Shown: piece by piece, positions 59,059 to 64,000 of the stretch
Numbering within the stretch: the stretch's first letter is position 1
Layout: each line of letters starts with the position of its first letter
Origin: Streptomyces echinatus
GTDB lineage: Bacteria; Actinomycetota; Actinomycetes; Streptomycetales; Streptomycetaceae
DNA: 64,000 nt
NCBI RefSeq assembly: GCF_014203595.1
Contig: NZ_JACHJK010000005.1
Coordinates: forward strand, 278,105-342,104
Direction of reading: 5' to 3'
Notes under the pieces: model-generated
Seen by the model: the letters and a program-made list of their open reading frames with translations, nothing else
Databases searched by the model: none
What the model was told of the DNA's origin: nothing
Position numbers and translations under genes: made by a program

Positions 59059-60297
59059 TCAGCCGGCCGGGGCCGTGGCGCTGGCCTCGCGCTCCCGGCC
59101 GGCCATGCGTGCCGTCAGCATCACCCCGACCACCACCGCGCCCGAGGCCACGAGCCCCGCCGCGAGCACCGCCCAGTCGCCCAGGAAGGTGCAGCAGATC
59201 ACCAGCAGGGCGGCGACCGGCAGCACCAGCTGCTGGGCGAGGCCCACCTTGAAATGTCGCGAGTGCAGGAACCACACGGTCAGCAGGTACAGCGCCGTCG
59301 GCAGGGTGACGGCGGCCGAGGCGGACAGGGTGGAGATGTGCGCCGTGTCGACCGCCTGTTCCACGGCGACCTCCAGCCCGGCGCCGATCGCCGCCGCCGA
59401 GGCGAAGACCAGATAGTGGCCGTAGCCCCAGATGAACGCCCGCCCGCTGCTGCGCAGGTGGCCGTGGATGGGCACCACGAAGTAGATCCACCACGCGGAG
59501 AAGACGATGAGCAGCCCGCCCGCCGCGATGGGCAGCAGCTCGGCCAGCGCGTTGTGCTCGTCCACCGCCGACTTCACGGCGACGGTGGCCGCGGCGATGG
59601 TCTCGCCGAGCACGATGATGGTGAACAGGCCGTAGCGTTCGGCGATGTGGTGCGGGTGCCAGGAGGTCTCGTGGTTCTTCTCGGCGTAGAGCGGCACGCA
59701 CAGTTCCGCGAGGACCATCACGAGGAACACCCAGAGCCGTGCGGGCTCGGGCAGCAGCACCAGACCCAGCCAGCCCACCTGGCACAGCAGCACGCCGTAC
59801 ACGTACCGCAGTGCCGTGGTTCTCTCCGCGCCCGTGGCCGATCGCGCGGCTCTGAGCCACTGCGCGGCCAGGGCCAGCCGCATGATCACATAGCCGAGCA
59901 GGACCAGCAGGAAGTCATGGTCCGTGAAGGCGCGGGAGATACCGGCGGCCAGGACCAGGACGCCCGCGATCTGCACCAGGGTGACGATCCGGTAGAGCGC
60001 GTCGTCGTTGTCGTACGCCGAGGCGAACCAGCTGAAGTTCATCCAGGCCCACCAGATGGCGAAGAAGACCATCGCGTAGTTGAGGATGCCTTCGCCGGCG
60101 TGTCCTTCCGCGACCGCGTGCACCAGTTGCACGCCCGCCTGCGCGACCGCCACGACGAAGCACAGATCGAAGAAGAGCTCCAGCGGGGACGCGACGCGGT
60201 GCGCCTCGTCGCGTCCGCGCGCGGTGAGCCGTCGCAGGGGGCCTGAGGGCTGCGGCGCGCCCGAAGGGGCGGGCGCCTGACCGGAACTCGACGTCAT
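59059..60297 (-). CDS. low temperature requirement protein A (LtrA) family membrane protein
   Basis: 412 aa with about 11 to 12 helices. The family opening is clear: VASPLELFFDLCFVVAVAQAG. Other landmarks are FFAIWWAWMNFSWFASAYDNDDALYR, RYVYGVLLCQVGWLG, and HHIAERYGLFTIIVLGETI, the ERxGLFTIIxLGE signature of LtrA proteins. Members are linked by name to cold growth in Listeria, but the biochemical role is unknown. It ends 41 nt before the P1 peptidase start, in the same orientation, so the two may share a transcript. In-frame codons upstream run into the divergent gene and are rejected. Confidence 0.9.
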   Translation of the reverse strand: MTSSSGQAPAPSGAPQPSGPLRRLTARGRDEAHRVASPLELFFDLCFVVAVAQAGVQLVHAVAEGHAGEGILNYAMVFFAIWWAWMNFSWFASAYDNDDALYRIVTLVQIAGVLVLAAGISRAFTDHDFLLVLLGYVIMRLALAAQWLRAARSATGAERTTALRYVYGVLLCQVGWLGLVLLPEPARLWVFLVMVLAELCVPLYAEKNHETSWHPHHIAERYGLFTIIVLGETIAAATVAVKSAVDEHNALAELLPIAAGGLLIVFSAWWIYFVVPIHGHLRSSGRAFIWGYGHYLVFASAAAIGAGLEVAVEQAVDTAHISTLSASAAVTLPTALYLLTVWFLHSRHFKVGLAQQLVLPVAALLVICCTFLGDWAVLAAGLVASGAVVVGVMLTARMAGREREASATAPAG

Positions 60298-60502
60298 GGT
60301 TCCCAGCACAGCAGAAAACCGCCGTGAAATCTTGTGAACGGATTCACAAAGGCTCGGAGGATGCCCGTAGCGCGTCCGCCCAGGTCGGACGGCCGTTCCT
60401 CCGCCGGCGCCGGGGGCCGCCCGCCCGTCCGCGGGACAGCGGGCCGGCGCCGGGGACGAGGACCGCGCCGGGCCGTCGCGGCGCGAGCCGTACCCTGGGG
60501 GC

Positions 60503-60679
60503 ATGAGCACCGCCCCCGCACCCGAGCCGCGCGCCCCGAAGCCCGCGCTGGTCTTCGACGACCCGCTGGACCAGCAGACCTCGGACGACACCGACCGAGG
60601 GTGGGGCGAGCGCACGGACGGCGACAGCGCCGCCGACCTGAAGCGCTTCCTCGACGAGAAGCCGCCCCACCACATCTGA
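60503..60679 (+). CDS. small acidic conserved protein (58 aa)
   Basis: ATG 60503 is preceded by GGGGG. The 58 residues are Pro/Asp/Glu-rich: a front half with RAPKPALVFDDPLD, then DDTDRGWGERTDG and a C-terminal ADLKRFLDEKPPHHI. Third positions are almost all G or C. The composition, position and the LKRFLDEKPPHH ending look like a conserved Streptomyces small protein of unknown function; a homology search would settle it. It converges on mscL with 19 nt between stops. Confidence 0.72.
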   Translation: MSTAPAPEPRAPKPALVFDDPLDQQTSDDTDRGWGERTDGDSAADLKRFLDEKPPHHI

Positions 60680-60698
60680 CCCGTCCGCGGGAGCGCCG

Positions 60699-61175
60699 CT
60701 AGCGCTTGTCGGGCCCGGGGCCGCGCTGCGCGACCAGCGCGTCGCGGATCTCCTTGAGCACCTCCAGCTCGGTCACCTCGATGACCTCCCTGGTGCCCTC
60801 CCGCGCCGCCTTGCGGGCCGTCTGCCGGGCCAGGTACTTGGACATCGGCAGGACCATCAGGAAGTACACCACCGCCGCGGTGATCACGAAGGTGAGTGTG
60901 GCACCCAGGACGGATCCCCACAGGATCGGTACACCGCTCTTGACCGTGCCGTCCGGGGCCACCTTGCACGGGGCCTCCAGGCACGAGCTGTAGTTGTCGA
61001 GGTTCTGCGTGCCGATCGCTCCGACCAGCGGGTTGATGATCCCCTTCACCACCGAGTTGACGATGTTCGTGAAGGCCGCGCCGATGACGACCGCAACTGC
61101 CAGATCGACGACGTTTCCGCGCATCAGGAAGGCCCTGAAGCCCTGCCAGACGTTCGCTTCCTTCTTCGCGCTCAC
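60699..61175 (-). CDS. mscL: MscL, large-conductance mechanosensitive channel
   Basis: 158 aa, GTG start. It has the typical N-terminal amphipathic helix and first transmembrane helix (FLMRGNVVDLAVAVVIGAAFTNIVNSVVKGIINPL), a periplasmic loop with two Cys (SSCLEAPC) and a second helix (TFVITAAVVYFLMVLPMSKYL), then a charged cytoplasmic helix. The protein forms a pentameric emergency valve that opens under osmotic downshock. A Cys pair in the loop is not usual for MscL and could form a disulfide. The C-terminal bundle carries RARR-like basic residues and ends RGPGPDKR. Confidence 0.95.
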   Translation of the reverse strand: MSAKKEANVWQGFRAFLMRGNVVDLAVAVVIGAAFTNIVNSVVKGIINPLVGAIGTQNLDNYSSCLEAPCKVAPDGTVKSGVPILWGSVLGATLTFVITAAVVYFLMVLPMSKYLARQTARKAAREGTREVIEVTELEVLKEIRDALVAQRGPGPDKR

Positions 61176-61313
61176 CTAGGGGACTCTCCTCGTGTGCACA
61201 GGGGGTGGAACGAAACGCTCCGCAACCTACGGCACGGTGCGGCCACCGTGTCCAGTCCGGTGGCGCGACCGAGGCGACCGACGACAATGCGCCAGGAGTG
61301 CGCGCGGCCCGGT

Positions 61314-61931
61314 TCAGCACAGCGTCACCGCCAGGCGTGCGACGGCGCTCGCGCCGACCAGCCGTGCCGCCGTGGCCCGCGGCGCCGACAGCACGACCAG
61401 CGCCCCGCTGCCGGCCGCGCCGTCCAGCGGCTCCGGCACCTCCGTCACCCGCACCCCGCGCGCGAGCACCCGGGCGCCGTCGCCGGTGGACGGGTCCTGG
61501 GCCGCGATGACGTCGACGCGGTCACCGGGCCGGAGCAGCCGCGTCGTGGCTGCGTCGGCGATCCGCACCGGCGCCGCCACCAGGTCCACCGCCGCGGTCC
61601 GCCGCACGGGTTTGGTGACCCGGTGCCCCGGGGGCCGCACCGTGCCGTGCGGTTCCGCCCCGATCCCGGGCCCCGCGGCCACGAGCGCCGCCGCGGTCAC
61701 CGCGAGACCGGCCGCGACGGCCCACCCGCGGCGCCGGACGAGCCGCTGCAGCCGGTACCGCCCGCCGCGCACCCGCACCGGACCGAACGCGGGCACCTCC
61801 CGGGTCGCCGGGGCGTCCGTGCCCAGCGGACGCGGCAGGCGCAGGGGAGGCGGGAACGGAGAGCGGGCAACGGGCGGGCGCGGGGGAGGAGAGAGTGAGG
61901 AGGGGGTCGGGGCCGACGAGGACGAAGGCAT
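61314..61931 (-). CDS. SAF-domain protein, CpaB/RcpC-like
   Basis: 205 aa from ATG 61931; a GTG three codons upstream is an alternative. The N-terminal ~70 residues are Pro/Ser/Arg-rich, then one transmembrane helix (GWAVAAGLAVTAAALVAAG), and an extracytoplasmic beta domain: RTAAVDLVAAPVRIADAATTRLLRPGDRVDVIAAQ, RVLARGVRVTEVPEP and LVVLSAPRATAARLVGAS. This order matches SAF/RcpC domains of CpaB-like Flp pilus proteins. No tad/flp genes are nearby, so a pilus role is doubtful. It is 138 bp upstream of mscL in the same orientation. Confidence 0.75.
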   Translation of the reverse strand: MPSSSSAPTPSSLSPPPRPPVARSPFPPPLRLPRPLGTDAPATREVPAFGPVRVRGGRYRLQRLVRRRGWAVAAGLAVTAAALVAAGPGIGAEPHGTVRPPGHRVTKPVRRTAAVDLVAAPVRIADAATTRLLRPGDRVDVIAAQDPSTGDGARVLARGVRVTEVPEPLDGAAGSGALVVLSAPRATAARLVGASAVARLAVTLC

Positions 61932-62077
61932 GGGGATCACCGCCTGCGACGAGGATTTCGGCTTGCGCTGCCACGATGAGGCCTCGCGCCGGATCCCGCC
62001 GGAGCCGGTGGATCACCGACGGATTGTGGACAACTCGCTCACCCGACCGGGAGATTCCGCCCGGGCGCCGGGTTGCG

Positions 62078-62911
62078 CTACGGCAGCCGGAACCCCGGAT
62101 CCATCCCGCCGAGCGCGCCCACGCACAGGCAGTCCCGCCCCGCGGTCTCCGGCAGCGCCGCCACCGCGTCGAACAGCACGCCGCGCAGCCGGTCCACATT
62201 GGCCGCGAAGACCCGCAGCACCTCGTCGTGCGAGACGCCCTCGCCGGTCTCGGCGCCCGCGTCGAGGTCGGTGACCAGGGTCAGCGACGAGTAGCACAGC
62301 TCCAGCTCCCGGGCGAGCGCCGCCTCCGGGTGGCCGGTCATACCCACCACCGACCAGCCCTGCGCCTGGTGCCACAACGATTCGGCACGCGTCGAGAAGC
62401 GCGGGCCCTCGACCACCACCAGCGTGCCGCCGTCCACCGGTTCCCAGTCCCGTCCGCGGGCCGCCTTCAGCGCGGCGGCCCGTCCGGTGGGGCAGTAGGG
62501 GTCGGCCATGGACACGTGCACGACGTTCGGCACGGTGCCGTCGGGCAGCGGCAGCCCGTCGAAGTACGTCTGCGCCCTGGACTTCGTGCGGTCCACCAGC
62601 TGGTCCGGCACGAGCAGGGTGCCCGGGCCGTACTCGGGGCGCAGCCCGCCCACCGCGCACGGACCCAGAACCTGCCGCACCCCGACCGAGCGCAGGGCCC
62701 ACAGGTTGGCGCGGTAGTTGATGCGGTGCGGCGGCAGATGGTGGCCTCGGCCGTGCCGGGGCAGGAAGGCGACCCGCCGGCCGGCGACCTCGCCGAGGAA
62801 GAGGGAGTCGCTGGGCGCCCCGTACGGGGTGTCCACCTGGACCTCGGTCACGTCGTCGAGGAAGGAGTAGAAACCCGAGCCGCCGATTACGCCGATCTCT
62901 GCGTTCGCCAT
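62078..62911 (-). CDS. S-methyl-5'-thioadenosine/purine nucleoside phosphorylase (MTAP family)
   Basis: 277 aa from ATG 62911, about the usual length for the family. The phosphate-binding loop GVIGGSGFY is at the N-terminus, followed by FLPRHGRGHHLPPHRINYRANL with the phosphate-site RHGxxH, VGLRPEYGPG-type strand (GGLRPEYGPGTLLVPDQLVDRT), VVEGPRFSTRAES and the base-binding MTGHPEAALARELELCYSSLTLVTDLDAG. The enzyme splits methylthioadenosine or a 6-oxopurine nucleoside with phosphate, part of methionine salvage. MTAP members with TGHP instead of the TTxP box act on 5'-methylthioinosine in some bacteria, so the exact substrate is open. Confidence 0.9.
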   Translation of the reverse strand: MANAEIGVIGGSGFYSFLDDVTEVQVDTPYGAPSDSLFLGEVAGRRVAFLPRHGRGHHLPPHRINYRANLWALRSVGVRQVLGPCAVGGLRPEYGPGTLLVPDQLVDRTKSRAQTYFDGLPLPDGTVPNVVHVSMADPYCPTGRAAALKAARGRDWEPVDGGTLVVVEGPRFSTRAESLWHQAQGWSVVGMTGHPEAALARELELCYSSLTLVTDLDAGAETGEGVSHDEVLRVFAANVDRLRGVLFDAVAALPETAGRDCLCVGALGGMDPGFRLP

Positions 62912-62969
62912 GACCAGCACACTAGCGGCCCACGAAACCCCGGGGGAGCCGGTGCCGGGGAACGCCGAA

Positions 62970-62996
62970 GACCCTGCCGTCGTACGAGGGCAGGGT
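62970..62996 (-). terminator. hairpin downstream of fmdB
   Basis: GACCCTGCC pairs with GGCAGGGTC around a 9-10-nt loop, 15 nt past the FmdB-like stop on the minus strand. Confidence 0.65.
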
Positions 62997-63010
62997 CCGG
63001 GTGAGAGGTC

Positions 63011-63331
63011 TCAGGCGGCGGAGGTGCTGCTGGTCGAGCTCGTCGAGGACGAGGACGACGACGAAGACGAAGTCGACGAGGACGTCGCCGTGGTCGTCTT
63101 CGAGTCGGACGAGGAGCCGGCCGGCTTCGACGCCGGGCTGCTGCTCGACGTGGAGCCGCGGGAATCGTTGCGGTAGAACCCCGAGCCCTTGAAGACGATG
63201 CCGACCGCGGAGAACACCTTCTTCAGGCGGCCCTTGCAGCTCGGGCACTCGGTCAGGGCGTCGTCGGTGAACTTCTGCACCGCCTCGAGGCCCTCGCCGC
63301 ACTCGGTGCACTGGTACTGGTAGGTCGGCAC
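63011..63331 (-). CDS. FmdB family zinc-ribbon protein
   Basis: 106 aa, GTG start. The first ~40 residues are the FmdB putative regulatory zinc ribbon: PTYQYQCTECGEGLEAVQKF, then ECPSCKGRLKKVFSAVGIVFKGSGFYRND; the two CxxC pairs bind zinc. The remaining ~45 residues are almost entirely Ser, Thr, Ala and Lys and should be disordered. The function of the family is unknown. A CIRCE-like dyad lies just upstream and overlaps the AGGAGGAA ribosome site. Confidence 0.92.
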   Translation of the reverse strand: MPTYQYQCTECGEGLEAVQKFTDDALTECPSCKGRLKKVFSAVGIVFKGSGFYRNDSRGSTSSSSPASKPAGSSSDSKTTTATSSSTSSSSSSSSSTSSTSSTSAA

Positions 63332-63341
63332 TGTCTTCCTC

Positions 63342-63368
63342 CTGGCACTCTCACTCGATGAGTGCTAA
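63342..63368. promoter_or_regulatory. CIRCE-like element (HrcA operator) upstream of fmdB
   Basis: On the minus strand the sequence reads TTAGCACTC, a 9-nt spacer, then GAGTGCCAG. The consensus CIRCE is TTAGCACTC-N9-GAGTGCTAA, so one arm is perfect and the other matches at 7 of 9 positions. It begins 11 nt upstream of the GTG and overlaps its ribosome-binding site. Confidence 0.75.
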
Positions 63369-63398
63369 CGACGATCCATAGTGACGTATTCCCGGGGC

Positions 63399-64000
63399 TC
63401 AGTCCACCGTCACCGGGACGCGGTGACCGACGCCACGCGCCACCGTACGGTTCCGTGCCTGCGGCACGAGCCTCGATCGCAGCGCCACCAGGGTCACCAG
63501 CGCGAGCACGGTGCCGGCCATCGGCACCAGGAATCCCGCGCCGTCCCACAGCCGGTCCTCCAGCTGTCCCGAGACCGTGACGGCGGCCGCCTGACCGAGC
63601 GCGACCGCGCCGGTCAGCCAGGTGAACGCCTCGGTGCGGGCACCGGCCGGGACCAGGCTCTCGACCAGCGTGTAGCCGGTGATCAGCGACGGCGCGATGG
63701 ACATGCCGACCAGCAGGCCGAGAGCCGCGAGCAGCAGCACCGAGTGTGCCGTCCACAGGGCGGAGGCCACCAGCGCGAGCGCCGCGTAACCGACGACCAG
63801 GCGCTTCTGCGGGGCCACCTTCCAGGCGATCGCGCCGCAGGCGATGCCGGACAGCATGTTCCCGGCGGCGAAGACGCCGTACAGGACGCCGTTCAGGCCG
63901 GGCTCGCCGATCGACTCGGTGAAGGCCGCGAGCGACACCTGCATGCCGCCGAAGACCGAACCGATGCCCAGGAAGGTCACGACGAGCACGCGCACGCCCG
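63399..64000 (-). CDS. MFS transporter, N-terminally truncated by the window
   Basis: The frame is open to the edge of the window, so only the C-terminal ~200 residues (about six helices) are visible. Segments such as FGGMQVSLAAFTESIGEPGLNGVLYGVFAAGNMLSGI and VGMSIAPSLITGYTLVESLVPAGARTEAFTW, the last a typical MFS helix 10 region, support the family. The start lies beyond 64000. The substrate is not predictable. Confidence 0.85.
   Translation of the reverse strand, partial: GVRVLVVTFLGIGSVFGGMQVSLAAFTESIGEPGLNGVLYGVFAAGNMLSGIACGAIAWKVAPQKRLVVGYAALALVASALWTAHSVLLLAALGLLVGMSIAPSLITGYTLVESLVPAGARTEAFTWLTGAVALGQAAAVTVSGQLEDRLWDGAGFLVPMAGTVLALVTLVALRSRLVPQARNRTVARGVGHRVPVTVD

Overview
This window is high-GC (roughly 70 % or more), gene-dense actinobacterial DNA. 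Gene content points firmly to Streptomyces: an HrdD-type sigma factor, a two-domain FbiC, XRE/DUF397 pairs, a DUF6227 protein, fruR-fruK-fruA, and GTG/TTG starts with strongly GC-biased third codon positions. Both ends are cut: the first gene (a D-aminoacylase-like amidohydrolase) lacks its start and the last gene (an MFS transporter, minus strand) lacks its N-terminus. The only structural RNA seen is one tRNA-Arg(CCT).

Region 1 (1-19.8 kb) is catabolic and redox. It holds a coupled amidohydrolase/aldehyde dehydrogenase pair, a Ddn-like deazaflavin oxidoreductase, a carotenoid oxygenase with a membrane protein under a PadR-type control region, a PHP-domain metallohydrolase divergent from an LLM-class F420 oxidoreductase, and FbiC, which makes the F420 chromophore FO. 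Next come an L,D-transpeptidase-like protein without its catalytic Cys, a DUF2165 membrane protein, an XRE/DUF397 pair, an ADP-ribosylglycohydrolase-like protein without its metal ligands, a sodium:solute symporter, and an SDR gene divergent from a gene of unknown function.

Region 2 (19.8-31.5 kb) is envelope and stress: a large polytopic membrane protein, a D,D-carboxypeptidase with a disordered cytoplasmic arm of about 560 residues, a GPP34 protein, a second XRE/DUF397 pair whose XRE gene is frameshifted, a glutathione peroxidase, an ArsR-like/MFS pair around a perfect 18-bp palindrome, a slipin and a small secreted protein.

Region 3 (31.5-35.6 kb) looks decayed: LysE, then RHS/YD-repeat debris, unidentified fragments, a chloroperoxidase-like hydrolase and tRNA-Arg. 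From memory, genes left of here match the S. coelicolor SCO44xx block and genes right of here the SCO32xx-31xx block, so this may be a rearrangement junction.

Region 4 (35.6-50.7 kb) is dominated by regulators and drug exporters: a PrxQ-like peroxiredoxin, a PP2C phosphatase, a tandem double IclR regulator, an M6 metalloprotease, TetR/DHA2, MarR/LigB-type dioxygenase, a GNAT, hrdD behind a textbook sigma-R promoter, a TetR with a perfect operator palindrome, and WYL/DHA2.

Region 5 (50.7-64 kb) is the fructose PTS operon, with an unannotated Arg/Pro-rich reading frame coupled at both ends between fruK and fruA. It continues with an L,D-transpeptidase lipoprotein, a P1 peptidase, LtrA, MscL, a SAF-domain protein, MTA phosphorylase, and an FmdB zinc-ribbon gene behind a CIRCE-like element.
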